Below are positions 7,960-17,177 of a DNA stretch of 64,000 nucleotides, piece after piece. Source of the DNA: Lachnospiraceae bacterium (GTDB taxonomy: Bacteria > Bacillota > Clostridia > Lachnospirales > Lachnospiraceae); contig JAAWOU010000001.1 in NCBI GenBank assembly GCA_022799755.1, positions 1 through 64,000 on the forward strand, written 5' to 3'. The position numbers and the translations under genes are program-made. The notes under the pieces are model-generated. The model worked only from the letters and a program-made list of their open reading frames with translations. It did no database searches and had not been told where the DNA came from. Position 1 is the stretch's first letter; each line of letters opens with the position of its first letter.

Positions 7960-10182
7960 TTATTTTCCTTCCGCCATCTTCAGCTGTGCCGTCACCAGCC
8001 CGTAGTAGATCCCTTTCTGCTCCAGCAGCTCATTGTGGGTGCCGATCTCAGCGACGCCGTGCTTGTCAATTACTACAAGCCTGTCAGCATTTCGCAAAGT
8101 GGACAGCCTGTGGGCGATGGCAAATGTGGTCCGGCCTTTTACCAGCCTGTCGAGAGCCTGCTGGATCAGGAACTCGCTCTCCGTATCCAAAGCAGAGGTG
8201 GCCTCGTCCAGGATCAGGAGCCTGGGATTGTTCAGGATAGCTCTGGCGATGGCGATCCTCTGCCGCTCTCCGCCGGAGAGGTTGTAGCCGTGCTCGCCCA
8301 CGTAAGTATTGTAGCCGTCAGGCGTCTTGCAGATGAAGTCATGGGCATTGGCTGCCTTGGCCGCCTGAACCACCTCCGCCAAAGTAGCGTCCTGTCTGGC
8401 GAAGCGGATGTTGGCCAAAATGCTGCCGGAGAACAGGAAAGTCTCCTGGAGCACCACACCGATCTGGGAGTGCAGGCACTCGGCTTTTACGTCCCGCAGA
8501 TCCACGCCGTCCAGCAGGATTCTGCCCTGGTCCACGTCGTACAGCCGCATGATCAGGTTGATCAGTGTGGATTTCCCTGTGCCGGAAGCGCCCACCAGAC
8601 CGATCATCTCCCCGGGCTTCACCTGGAAGCTGATATTCTCCAGCACCGGCTCATAGGTATGGTAGCCAAAGGACACCCGCTGAAAGTCAAAAGCACCGTC
8701 AATCAGGAATTCCTTGCTGTCCGCCTTGTCCGCAATCAGGGGCTCCTCGTCCAGCACGTCGTAGATTCGGTTCAGGCTGGTGATCATCTGCATGAGCATC
8801 CTGGGCAGATGGGTCATCCAGCTCAGGGGCCCGAACAGATAGCCGCAGTAAGTGACGAACTGTACCAGCTCGCCCAGGCTCATGTCCCCGTTCAGCACGT
8901 CTATGCCGCCGAAGTATACGGCAATGTAAGAGCCCGCCCCCAGCAGGAAAGTCAGTATGGGGAAAAAGACTGCCCAGAAAGTCTCGTTGCGTCTGCTGAT
9001 GTCGGCGTACTCCTCCGTCTTCTTTTGAAAGCGTGCCGCCTCGCGCTCCTCTTTTCCAAAGGATTTCACCACCCGCATACCGGAGATAATGTCCTGCAGG
9101 CTGCTGGCCAGATCGTCCGACTTCAGCCACTGTCTGTGGAAGATGCTGTGGATATGGTGCCAGAAAGCCCTGGTCACCCCAAACACAATCACGATAAAGA
9201 ACGTAGACAACAATGTCATCTTCCAGCTGATCATGAACATCACGATCAGGGACACGGTCATGGTAAGCAGTGTGGAGAACATGTCTCCGAACACCTCTTC
9301 CATGAAGCCCCGGATCTGATTGGTATCCCGGGAGACACGGTTCAGCAGTTCTCCCGGCTTCCTGTTGTTGATAAAGGACAGGGAGAGGGACTGTATCTTA
9401 TAATAGAGCTTGCGCCGCAGGCTCATGCTCAGCGCGCTTCCCAGGGACACGCACTGCCAGTATCGAAACACATCCAGCAGAATGCGGGCGATCAGCATGC
9501 TGAAAGTAATTCCGATGAAGATCCACAGCTCCCGCCAGCTGCCGGTTCCGGTAGACAGCGTCCCGTCAATGAATTTACGCTGTACCAAAGGTATGGCCAG
9601 ATTCATGGCGGAGATCAGCGCCATCAGCAGGGAGATTAACAAAAGCTTCCCCACATACTCCCCGCAGAGAGCCAAAAATTTTTTCAGGATGTCCGCCTTT
9701 CCCTCGCAGTAGGGGCATTTGCTGGTTCCGGGGAGCGCCCGTCCGCATTTCTCACAGTACTTCTCGTACTCCAGGCTCACTATCTGCTCCGGCTTCTCCC
9801 CTGTTGCAAGGGACTCGATGACGGACTGGGCCCCTCTGGCCAGGTACGCCACACGGACGATATGCCGCATGGAAAAACGAGCCGCGCAGATTACCTGTCC
9901 GTCCTTTTTCGTCACGATGACAATGCCGCTGTGCACCTGATGCTCGCACTTGATTTTCTCACATTCCGCCAGAGCAAACTGTACCGCAATTTTTTCTTCC
10001 TGCAGCACCAGGAAGCGAGCCCCTGTCACCACCAGGAAGACTTTCCCGGTGTAAGCCTCCCTGGCCTGCATCTTCCGGCTGTCGAATTCCAGGTCCACAG
10101 GTACGCAGTACAGCACCTCTTCCCCGGATTCCAGTCTCAGGGCCTCCCGCTGGGGCCCTGCCAATGTATACAAAAGTTTCAT
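7960..10182 (-). CDS. ABC exporter with N-terminal zinc-ribbon extension
   Basis: A 740-aa half-transporter: a ~170-residue N-terminal cytoplasmic domain of mixed beta structure, a zinc ribbon (CEKCGRALPGTSKCPYC, residues ~141-160), a six-helix exporter membrane domain (~175-460) and an ATPase domain with GASGTGKS, LSGGERQR and LLILDEATSALD. The N-terminal extension and zinc finger are not part of ordinary MsbA/LmrA-type exporters. It is the last gene of a unit with a DUF1854 protein and a second exporter of the same design, so the two probably form a heterodimer. Related clusters are labelled 'cyanophycin metabolism-associated' in automated annotation, but no cyanophycin synthetase gene is in this window. 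Confidence 0.85.
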   Translation of the reverse strand: MKLLYTLAGPQREALRLESGEEVLYCVPVDLEFDSRKMQAREAYTGKVFLVVTGARFLVLQEEKIAVQFALAECEKIKCEHQVHSGIVIVTKKDGQVICAARFSMRHIVRVAYLARGAQSVIESLATGEKPEQIVSLEYEKYCEKCGRALPGTSKCPYCEGKADILKKFLALCGEYVGKLLLISLLMALISAMNLAIPLVQRKFIDGTLSTGTGSWRELWIFIGITFSMLIARILLDVFRYWQCVSLGSALSMSLRRKLYYKIQSLSLSFINNRKPGELLNRVSRDTNQIRGFMEEVFGDMFSTLLTMTVSLIVMFMISWKMTLLSTFFIVIVFGVTRAFWHHIHSIFHRQWLKSDDLASSLQDIISGMRVVKSFGKEEREAARFQKKTEEYADISRRNETFWAVFFPILTFLLGAGSYIAVYFGGIDVLNGDMSLGELVQFVTYCGYLFGPLSWMTHLPRMLMQMITSLNRIYDVLDEEPLIADKADSKEFLIDGAFDFQRVSFGYHTYEPVLENISFQVKPGEMIGLVGASGTGKSTLINLIMRLYDVDQGRILLDGVDLRDVKAECLHSQIGVVLQETFLFSGSILANIRFARQDATLAEVVQAAKAANAHDFICKTPDGYNTYVGEHGYNLSGGERQRIAIARAILNNPRLLILDEATSALDTESEFLIQQALDRLVKGRTTFAIAHRLSTLRNADRLVVIDKHGVAEIGTHNELLEQKGIYYGLVTAQLKMAEGK

Positions 10183-10284
10183 AGTTCCATATGCCTTTCC
10201 ACGGCCCGAAAATCATCGGGCCATCCTCAAACTGACCCACATGCGCAAACCACAATCGATGATTATGATGAATCGGCGCACACT

Positions 10285-10929
10285 TTACATGAAGAGATCC
10301 AGCTTCTTGCGCTCCATGACTCCCAGCTGATAGAAATCGGGAATCTCATAACGGTTTCCGTCGATATCCGTCACCAGCAGCCTGGAATCGCTCAGATGAA
10401 TCACCGCGTCGCCGCTCATCTGTGTGGTGAAACGGCAGGCGCCGAAAGACGTGACTACATTCCAGTAAGCATATCCGTATTCGTCCTTTACATCCAGCAC
10501 TTTCGTGATGACGGGCCTGAAATAGCGGAGTTTGATCTGCTCCCGCAGCATTTCCTGCTGATCCTTGTCAAGCTGGGAAAGCTTCTCGACAATGCCGATT
10601 TCTCTGGCTTTCTCGTCCGCCTCCCGGATGGAGATGAACTCCTCGGGATTCGTCAGCGGAAATGTGAGGTATACGCCCACCCGGGCATATTCTCCGGAAT
10701 GTCTCTTCTGTCCGGAGCGCTCCCCCTGGGAATCTTCCTCTGCGGAATCCTGCTCTCCCCCGTCCTTTAGCTTCAGCGCCACGAATCCTCCCTCCGTCCT
10801 GGAAAATACCGCGTTCTCCCTGGTGAGAAAATGCATTTCCAGAAGCTCCTCCGATTCTTTTTTCAGGGCCTCTTCGTCAAACTCCTGCAGATCCAGGAGA
10901 TCCTGTCTGTTATTTTCCTGTCCTTCCAT
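10285..10929 (-). CDS. DUF1854-family protein
   Basis: A 214-aa soluble protein. An acidic, low-complexity N-terminal half (residues ~1-85) is followed by a conserved segment with VGVYLTFPLTNPEEFISI, LRYFRPVITKVLDVKDEYG and VTDIDGNRYEIPD, which I recognise as DUF1854. Biochemical function is not established. Its position between two zinc-ribbon ABC exporter genes, in the same order seen for the family elsewhere, suggests it is an accessory or regulatory subunit of that transporter. Confidence 0.78.
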   Translation of the reverse strand: MEGQENNRQDLLDLQEFDEEALKKESEELLEMHFLTRENAVFSRTEGGFVALKLKDGGEQDSAEEDSQGERSGQKRHSGEYARVGVYLTFPLTNPEEFISIREADEKAREIGIVEKLSQLDKDQQEMLREQIKLRYFRPVITKVLDVKDEYGYAYWNVVTSFGACRFTTQMSGDAVIHLSDSRLLVTDIDGNRYEIPDFYQLGVMERKKLDLFM

Positions 10930-10988
10930 GATATGTCTGTTCCTTTCCGCAAGAAAGCCTCTACGGCCTTTCTCAATCTTTGCTCAAT

Positions 10989-13325
10989 TTACTCGATACC
11001 GCGCATAGCCAGCGCTTTCGTCTGCAATTCGCTCAGCTTATAAAAAGTCCCTTTCTTTGCCAGCAGCTCCTCGTGGGTTCCGGACTCCGTGAGCTTCCCG
11101 TCGTCCAGCACGATCAAGTGCGTGGCGTTGCGCAGAGTGGAGAGTCTGTGGGCAATGGACAGCACCGTCCTGCCTTTCTCCAGCTTCTCCAGGGATTTCT
11201 GGATGGCCAGTTCCGTCTCCGTATCCACCGCGGACGTGGCCTCGTCCAGAATCAGTATCTTCGGATCCGCCAGAATGGCTCTGGCGATGGAAATTCGCTG
11301 CTTTTCTCCCCCTGACAGGGAACGGCTGGAGGAACCCAAGAGCGTATCGTACCCCTCGGGCATCTTGCAGATGAAGTCATGGGCATTGGCCTGGACCGCC
11401 GCGCGGATGATTTCCTCCCTGGTGGCCTCCGGCCTGGCATAGGCGATGTTCTCCGCCACGGTTCCCATGAAGATATAGGTCTCCTGGGACACCATGGCCA
11501 CATTTTTGCGAAGCTCCCGAAAGCCGTACTGCTTCACATTGATCCCGTCCACCAGCACCTCGCCCTCCTGGGTATCGTAGAGCCTGGAAATCAGGTTTAC
11601 CAGCGTGGATTTGCCTGCGCCGGAGCGCCCTACAATGCCGAATACTTCCCCGGCTTCCACATGGAAGCTGATATCCTTTAAGATGGGCTTATTTGCCTCA
11701 TAGCCGAACGTCACATTCCGCAGCTCTATCTCTCCCTTAAACGCCTCAGGACGCAGGGGATTCGGCACCTCTTTCACCTCCGGCACCGCATCGATGATCT
11801 CAAACATACGCTGTGCCGAGTTCATGCACTGGGTGTACCAACGGATGACACGGGAGAAAAAGTCCAGGGGCCACTGAAGCTGTCCCACATACCCCGAAAA
11901 GGTGATCAGCAGGCCCAGCTCAATATCGGAGCCGCCGATGATCATTGCGCCGCCCACGGCCCATACCAAGAAGCTGATGGTATCCTCCACGGAACGGTAC
12001 AGCGCATAGAATTTATTGTCATATCGTGCCAGATCCATCTCTGCCGTGCGCACCTTGCCGTTGTTCTTCTTAAAGCGGGTCATTTCCTGATCCTGCTGGC
12101 CAAACGCTTTCACCACACGGGCTCCGGTAAAGTTCTCGTTCATCTGCCCTTTCAGCCGCCGGTTCGCCCGATGCCTCTTTCCATAGTAATGCCACAGATG
12201 AGGTATCATACGGTAGCTGATCACTACCAGCACCGGCATCAGGAAGACGGACATCAAGGCCAGCAGAGGGTTTAACAGGAACATGATGATGATGGTAGCC
12301 AATATGGTCCCCACATTGATGAAGAAATTGGGAATACCGTCTATCAGGAAGCTGGAAATCTCCTCCGCGTCGTCGGACACCCGGGTCATCAGGCCGCCGG
12401 TCTGCCTCTTGGAGTAGAAGCTGATGGACAGCCGTCCCATAGAGGAGAACACCTGGCTCTTTAATGTAGCCACCACTGAGGGCGCGATCCGGGCAGCCAG
12501 CACACCCTGAATCATGCTCAGTCCCTGAATGACTATCTTAGTCACAATCATAGAAATGACCAAAACGGTCAATGCTGTCACAAAGCGACCGGCGGGCAGA
12601 TGCAGCAGCGAAAGGAATTCCTCGTTGCGTGCCAGAACCTGATCATACAGAACGGTACCGCTTAGGTACGGCCACACCAGATTCAGCCCTGCCGTTCCGA
12701 AATAGCACAGAATCATGATGACCAGATACTTTCTATAGGGCTTAAAATAGGACAGCACCCGGAACAGTATGGACTTTTTGTCCATACATTTGGGGCAGAC
12801 CTTTCGCTCCTGATCCGGATAGATCATGCCGCACTTGGGGCAGCACTCCTTTCCTTTCTCTACGCTCAGATCCTCCTCGGTGATCTCCTCCTCTTTCTTC
12901 AGCTTCTGGAAGACACTGCAGACCTTGAGGAATGTTCCCATCCTGGTATTGGAAAAATGGCAGAGATTGCGCTCCACGCCGTCTATCTCGGCCATCAGGA
13001 CGCCTGTGGCCACCTGGCGCAGCACTTCCGTCTTCTCCACCTGACTCAAATCATAGATCTGCAGGGCGGGCTCCTGGGCAAGGGCGGCCTCTTCGTTCAG
13101 CTGCCATCCGCCGTATCCGCCGAAATGGTATTCCACTGCATGTCCTTTCTCCGTTTTCTCTCTGAAAGGATAGGCTGCCACCAAGAGCTTCTCTTTTGTG
13201 AGAGCTACGATGGTATCCGCAAACCGATATTCCATGTCGAAATCAGCCATAGCCGCAAAGATGATTTTATCTTCCGATATGCCGTATTTTTCGGCTATGC
13301 TGACAAAGCTTTTTGGTAACTTCAT
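10989..13325 (-). CDS. ABC exporter with N-terminal zinc-ribbon extension (second subunit)
   Basis: A 778-aa half-transporter built like the 7960-10182 product: ~165-residue N-terminal domain, zinc ribbon (CPKCGMIYPDQERKVCPKC, ~163-182), six-helix membrane domain, ATPase domain with GRSGAGKS, LSGGEKQR and ILILDEATSAVD. The two proteins are clearly related but diverged, as expected of heterodimer partners. The start at 13325 has an AGGAG site. A strong promoter and a short ORF (13439-13519) lie just upstream. Confidence 0.85.
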   Translation of the reverse strand: MKLPKSFVSIAEKYGISEDKIIFAAMADFDMEYRFADTIVALTKEKLLVAAYPFREKTEKGHAVEYHFGGYGGWQLNEEAALAQEPALQIYDLSQVEKTEVLRQVATGVLMAEIDGVERNLCHFSNTRMGTFLKVCSVFQKLKKEEEITEEDLSVEKGKECCPKCGMIYPDQERKVCPKCMDKKSILFRVLSYFKPYRKYLVIMILCYFGTAGLNLVWPYLSGTVLYDQVLARNEEFLSLLHLPAGRFVTALTVLVISMIVTKIVIQGLSMIQGVLAARIAPSVVATLKSQVFSSMGRLSISFYSKRQTGGLMTRVSDDAEEISSFLIDGIPNFFINVGTILATIIIMFLLNPLLALMSVFLMPVLVVISYRMIPHLWHYYGKRHRANRRLKGQMNENFTGARVVKAFGQQDQEMTRFKKNNGKVRTAEMDLARYDNKFYALYRSVEDTISFLVWAVGGAMIIGGSDIELGLLITFSGYVGQLQWPLDFFSRVIRWYTQCMNSAQRMFEIIDAVPEVKEVPNPLRPEAFKGEIELRNVTFGYEANKPILKDISFHVEAGEVFGIVGRSGAGKSTLVNLISRLYDTQEGEVLVDGINVKQYGFRELRKNVAMVSQETYIFMGTVAENIAYARPEATREEIIRAAVQANAHDFICKMPEGYDTLLGSSSRSLSGGEKQRISIARAILADPKILILDEATSAVDTETELAIQKSLEKLEKGRTVLSIAHRLSTLRNATHLIVLDDGKLTESGTHEELLAKKGTFYKLSELQTKALAMRGIE

Positions 13326-13438
13326 TACAACTCCTCCCTATCTCCTCCCGTACAGACACAAAAATACCATGGCATCCCAAAAGACTGATAGCCATGGTTT
13401 CTTCTACGCTGCTGACATGCAAAAGACTTCCGCTTAAC

Positions 13439-13519
13439 TCAATCTGCATTCACTTCGGGAGGCATTTTCCTGATCTTGTTTCCTGATGTAACGATATGAT
13501 TCAATCTGGTCTTCATCAT
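13439..13519 (-). CDS. Possible 26-aa peptide upstream of ABC exporters
   Basis: A short ORF of 26 codons beginning MMKTRLNHIV and ending MPPEVNAD, with a perfect AAAGGAGG site 6-7 nt before its ATG. It lies between the operon promoter (13560-13588) and the first exporter gene (starting 13325), so it is in the same transcript. The peptide is basic in its first half and has no hydrophobic core. It could be a secreted peptide substrate, a leader peptide controlling the operon, or a remnant. Evidence is the ribosome site and position only. Confidence 0.5.
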   Translation of the reverse strand: MMKTRLNHIVTSGNKIRKMPPEVNAD

Positions 13520-13559
13520 GATACTGCCTCCTTTCTTCTATATTTATCAGACCTTTTTC

Positions 13560-13588
13560 AGTATAAGCACATTTGGCGGGAATGTCAA
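13560..13588 (-). promoter_or_regulatory. Promoter of the exporter operon
   Basis: Minus-strand TTGACA (13588-13583), 17-nt spacer, TATACT (13565-13560). Near-perfect housekeeping promoter about 40 nt before the short ORF at 13519. Confidence 0.75.
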
Positions 13589-13626
13589 CCTTTTTTCGTA
13601 AATTTCAGGAATAATTTGTCATGTCA

Positions 13627-13676
13627 AAAAAAGAACCGGAGCGGTCAAAAGATTTCCCGCTGTCCGGTTCTTTTTT
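13627..13676 (-). terminator. Rho-independent terminator after the lipoprotein gene
   Basis: A stem with 14-nt arms (13627-13640 and 13663-13676) whose outer part pairs the A-run with the T-run and whose inner part pairs GAACCGGA with TCCGGTTC. It begins 31 nt after the stop at 13708. Confidence 0.8.
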
Positions 13677-13707
13677 GTTCTGGAGCGCTCTGTCTAGACA
13701 GGAATGA

Positions 13708-14451
13708 TTACTTGGCCGCTTTCACAGAAGTGATATGGGGGTTGACGCCCTCATACCAGTACAGGAAGCCTTCCATGTCAATCTTGTCCCCCACGTTCAG
13801 TCCCTGTACGGCCTTATAGACCTCTGTGCTGCTGTCGCACAGATAGGATTCCACGGTGAAAGTATAGGTCTGCCCGTCCAGGGAGACATTGAAGTAAAGA
13901 TCGTCGCCCTCCTGGCCGGAGCCGTCCCAGTTATAAAGGAATGCCGCTTCATTGCCTGCAGCATCCTTGGAAGCTTCTACGGTCATACCCTTGAAAGCCA
14001 CGAACTTATTCTGATGCTTGATGAGTTCGGACTCGTTTGCCAGAAGAGAGGTGACGTCCTCAGCGGATGCTATGTAATTGCCCTCCATGATTTCGAAAGC
14101 ACCCTCTATGATCTCCACCTCGCCGGACCAAGCTGTCTTGTAGCCGGTTACCTTGATCTTGGTTCCGGGGTTCAGCTTTGCATAATCCTCCTCGGAGCAG
14201 GCTACATTGTACACGAAATACCCGCCATCCTTATCCTGGGTGTAAAGAGTGGCTTTATCCTCCCACCAGGACTGCTTAGCCTGTACATAGGTCTCGATTA
14301 CGACTTCGGACTCCAGCGCAGCGGCATCATATTCCGCATAGGTCATAACGCCCTCGGACTTTACATCCGCGCCGTCTCCTCCCTTGGAGCCGCAGCCGGC
14401 ACAGGCAGCTACCAATACGCCAGCCAATAGTAACGATGTGATTTTTTTCAT
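13708..14451 (-). CDS. Secreted lipoprotein of unknown function
   Basis: A 247-aa protein with a lipoprotein signal peptide (basic MKK, hydrophobic core, Cys at 17 or 20 in VAACAGC). The mature part is acidic and shows two similar beta-rich stretches ending GTKIKVTGYKTAWSGEVEI and GDKIDMEGFLYWYEG, each resembling an OB-fold strand pair, so a tandem OB-like protein is plausible. It has its own promoter and terminator and thus is a single-gene unit. No enzymatic motif recognised. Location on the outer face of the membrane is inferred from the signal. Confidence 0.8.
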   Translation of the reverse strand: MKKITSLLLAGVLVAACAGCGSKGGDGADVKSEGVMTYAEYDAAALESEVVIETYVQAKQSWWEDKATLYTQDKDGGYFVYNVACSEEDYAKLNPGTKIKVTGYKTAWSGEVEIIEGAFEIMEGNYIASAEDVTSLLANESELIKHQNKFVAFKGMTVEASKDAAGNEAAFLYNWDGSGQEGDDLYFNVSLDGQTYTFTVESYLCDSSTEVYKAVQGLNVGDKIDMEGFLYWYEGVNPHITSVKAAK

Positions 14452-14544
14452 GATATCCTCCTCTTTTCAATGGGTAAAACTCCCATTCATCATGATGACG
14501 GAAAATGGCTTCCACCTTTTTCCATTGTCAATACATCGAAAACT

Positions 14545-14572
14545 ATTATACAAGAATTCTGTCAGAAATCAA
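14545..14572 (-). promoter_or_regulatory. Promoter of the lipoprotein gene
   Basis: Minus-strand TTGATT (14572-14567), 16-nt spacer, TATAAT (14550-14545), about 90 nt before the lipoprotein start. Overlaps the region just after the solute-binding protein stop is approached from the other side, so it is intergenic. Confidence 0.55.
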
Positions 14573-14593
14573 TAGTCAAATTGAATAGTTATT

Positions 14594-16204
14594 TTACTTT
14601 TTCTTCCGTTTCCGGGAAATAACGTACAAAGCGATCAGAACCCATGCACAGACCAAAGCGGCGATCAGAGCCACGGCGGGGCCGGGAAGCGGCCCTAGTT
14701 CGGTTCTCTCTGCGGCTGGGGCGGAACCGCTCTGGCGGCCGAGCTGGTCCAGGCGGTACAGCGAGGCAATATCCTCATAAAGCTTCGCATAGTAGGCGTC
14801 GTCCACTGTCTGGGAACGGCGGACGGACTTTACCGTGTTTTCAATCAGCTGACCGGCCGCGTCCCGCAGGGAGGCAGACCCGTTGAACACAGGCGTGACA
14901 AAAGTATTCTCCACGTTTTCCAGCAACAGTCTCGTGGCCTTGATCTTTACGTCGTAATGGAGGGCATTGTCCTGGCCGCTTCCGGAGAGATAATCCTGAT
15001 ATTCCGCTGACTGTCTGGCTTTTTCCGTCACGGGCACATATCCTTCCGTCTGGGAGTAGGCGATCTGCACCTCGTTAGTCAGCAGATACTGGGCGAACAG
15101 CCAGGAAGCCAGCACTTCCTGGGGATCTCTCTTATTGAAGATACAGACTGAAGGTCCCTGAGATATCATCCGGGGGTTCTCCGGATCGAACTGGGGTACG
15201 GCCATCACTTCCGTCTCGAATTCCACCAGCTTGTCGGCGCTGATGTCTATGAGAGGCGCGTCGCTTCCCATCCAGGTGGCGCCGGCTGTGGAGTCAATGG
15301 CAAAAATGCACTGTCCCGCATTCAGGAAATTGGCCGGGTAACTGGAAATCTTAAAGGTAGAGAATGCTCCGGTCTCCGCATGGGCCGCAATTGTCTCCAG
15401 CAGTTCTTTCGTGGCATCGGAAAAAAGCAGAATCTCTCCCTCCGGGGTGGAATAGCCGATCCCTTTTTGCCGAAGCTGCTGTATCATCATATTGTCGGTG
15501 GACTTATAGATAAAGGGAATCAGCACTTTCTGACCGTTCACCAGATAGTTCCCCTCTTCGTCCGCGGCCAGGGCTGCCTCCGACACCTCCCAGACGAAAT
15601 CCCAAGTCAGAGTATCCGGCAGCTTGTACCCAAGCTTCTCCACATAGGTCTTGTTGATATAGCAGCTTTCCGTGGAACGCATGTAGGGAATGGCATAATA
15701 ATGGCCGCCGAACGCGCACTCCTCCAGGTATTGGGGAATGATTTCTTCTCTCCCGGGGGAATCATACTTGATTTCGCTGCCGCCCAGGCCGTACTTTTCG
15801 CTGTCAAACAGCTCCTCCAGCGGAACCACCTGATTTGCGCCTGTCAGGTAGGTGGCGATGTGGTCCGGATAGGTGATGCATACATTGGGCGTGGTGTTGG
15901 TGGCAATATTTGTTATCACGTCGTTATATATTTTCCCGTAGTCCGTATACAGCCGCAGATTCACGGTAATGTTGGGATACAGCTCCTCAAAATCCGCGAT
16001 GGCCTGCTCGTAGATAGCGGTCTGAGCCTTGTTGGTGTCGTTCTTTGCCCAGAATGTAATCTCGTATTGCGCCGTCGTGTCGAAAGTCTCCGGCATCACA
16101 AAAGCCTCCAGGCCCCTGGAACCGTGGCAGCCTGTGAGCAGAAAGATACATATTGCCGCGGCCGCAAGGACACGCCGTCTTTTTCCGCGCTGTCCGGCCT
16201 GCAT
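14594..16204 (-). CDS. Extracellular sugar-binding lipoprotein with C-terminal membrane anchor
   Basis: A 536-aa family-1-type solute-binding protein. The start at 16204 (MQAGQRGKRRR) is chosen because a GGAG site precedes it and the signal peptide follows at once; the frame is open upstream but overlaps the permease gene. Lipobox LLTGC gives Cys26. The body has typical ABC sugar-binder features (TYYEITFWAKN-like first strand, AIADFEELYPNI). Unusually, the C-terminus has a hydrophobic helix (AVALIAALVCAWVLIALYVI) followed by RKRKKK, so the protein may be anchored at both ends. It is the last gene of the importer operon. Confidence 0.85.
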   Translation of the reverse strand: MQAGQRGKRRRVLAAAAICIFLLTGCHGSRGLEAFVMPETFDTTAQYEITFWAKNDTNKAQTAIYEQAIADFEELYPNITVNLRLYTDYGKIYNDVITNIATNTTPNVCITYPDHIATYLTGANQVVPLEELFDSEKYGLGGSEIKYDSPGREEIIPQYLEECAFGGHYYAIPYMRSTESCYINKTYVEKLGYKLPDTLTWDFVWEVSEAALAADEEGNYLVNGQKVLIPFIYKSTDNMMIQQLRQKGIGYSTPEGEILLFSDATKELLETIAAHAETGAFSTFKISSYPANFLNAGQCIFAIDSTAGATWMGSDAPLIDISADKLVEFETEVMAVPQFDPENPRMISQGPSVCIFNKRDPQEVLASWLFAQYLLTNEVQIAYSQTEGYVPVTEKARQSAEYQDYLSGSGQDNALHYDVKIKATRLLLENVENTFVTPVFNGSASLRDAAGQLIENTVKSVRRSQTVDDAYYAKLYEDIASLYRLDQLGRQSGSAPAAERTELGPLPGPAVALIAALVCAWVLIALYVISRKRKKK

Positions 16205-16239
16205 GGAATGTCTCCGCTTCGTGGAATATCCTGAATCCG

Positions 16240-17157
16240 TCACCCCTTGATCCCTCCTCTCGATACGCCTGCCATGATCTTTTTGTGAAATATCAGAAAC
16301 AACAGGATCAGCGGAAGTGAAATCACCACCACTGCGGCCATCATGGCAGGGATATTCTCCCGGCCGAAGCCGTTTTCCCGGATTTCCTGAATGCCGTTGG
16401 ACACCAGGTAATAGGCCTCGTCGTCCGTGATCAGCCTGGGCCACACATAGGAATTCCAGCACTCTATCACCTTCAGGATCGTCACCGTGATCAGCGTAGG
16501 CTTTGAGATGGGCACCAGCACCTTAAGCAGGTACTTCATATCCGAAGTGCCGTCCACCTTGGCCGCTCTGTACAGGCTGTCCGGCACCTGCTCGAAGTTC
16601 TCTTTCAGCAGATAAATATAGAAGACAGAGGTGATGGAAGGCAGGATAAGGCCCTGGAACGTATTGCGCATTCCCAGATTGGTGATGGTGACGAAATTGG
16701 TGATGATCACCAGCTCGTTGGGTATCATCATCAGGGACAGAAACAGGAGGAAAGCCGCGTTTCTTCCCTTAAAATCCAGCCTGGCAAAGGCAAAGGCCGC
16801 CAAAGTGATCACCACCATCATGGCGGCGGTGGTCAGCACAGTGAATAGAATCGTATTGACAAAATAGCGTCCAAGCGGCACCGCCGTAAAGGCATCGATG
16901 TAGTTTTGCAGTGTGGGGGACAGGGTAAAAAATTTCGGAATGTATTCCGAGTTGTATGCGCCGTAGCTTTTTACGGATGTCAGTATCATCCAGTAAAAGG
17001 GAAACAGCACGATAAGGGCCCACAGGGCCAGGAAGAAATAGGTGACTGCGCCGGCTGCGGTCCGGCGGGTCCGGACACTGCGTTCCGCTTTGGAGTAATC
17101 AGCTTCCGTGGAACGGGCTGTATGGTGTTTCTTGGTTTCTGTCCGGTTCATTTTCAT
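16240..17157 (-). CDS. Sugar ABC transporter permease, MalG type
   Basis: A 305-aa permease with six predicted helices and the EAA loop DSLYRAAKVDGTSDMKYLLK that contacts the ATPase. A ~40-residue hydrophilic, Arg/Lys/Thr-rich N-terminus precedes the first helix. It ends GGIKG, as is common in this family. It is 20 nt after the MalF-type permease gene and pairs with it to form the membrane channel of a carbohydrate importer. Confidence 0.9.
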   Translation of the reverse strand: MKMNRTETKKHHTARSTEADYSKAERSVRTRRTAAGAVTYFFLALWALIVLFPFYWMILTSVKSYGAYNSEYIPKFFTLSPTLQNYIDAFTAVPLGRYFVNTILFTVLTTAAMMVVITLAAFAFARLDFKGRNAAFLLFLSLMMIPNELVIITNFVTITNLGMRNTFQGLILPSITSVFYIYLLKENFEQVPDSLYRAAKVDGTSDMKYLLKVLVPISKPTLITVTILKVIECWNSYVWPRLITDDEAYYLVSNGIQEIRENGFGRENIPAMMAAVVVISLPLILLFLIFHKKIMAGVSRGGIKG

Positions 17158-17177
17158 ACCCCCTTGCGCGCTTTGCT

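Noticed and set aside
7942-9639. A 565-codon plus-strand open frame opposite the ABC exporter
   Set aside because: Antisense shadow of an exporter with all ATPase motifs; composition (His/Gln-rich) is typical of such shadows.
16205-16462. N-terminal extension of the solute-binding protein
   Set aside because: The extension overlaps the permease gene, is Arg-rich and lacks homology; the lipoprotein signal begins right after the ATG at 16204.
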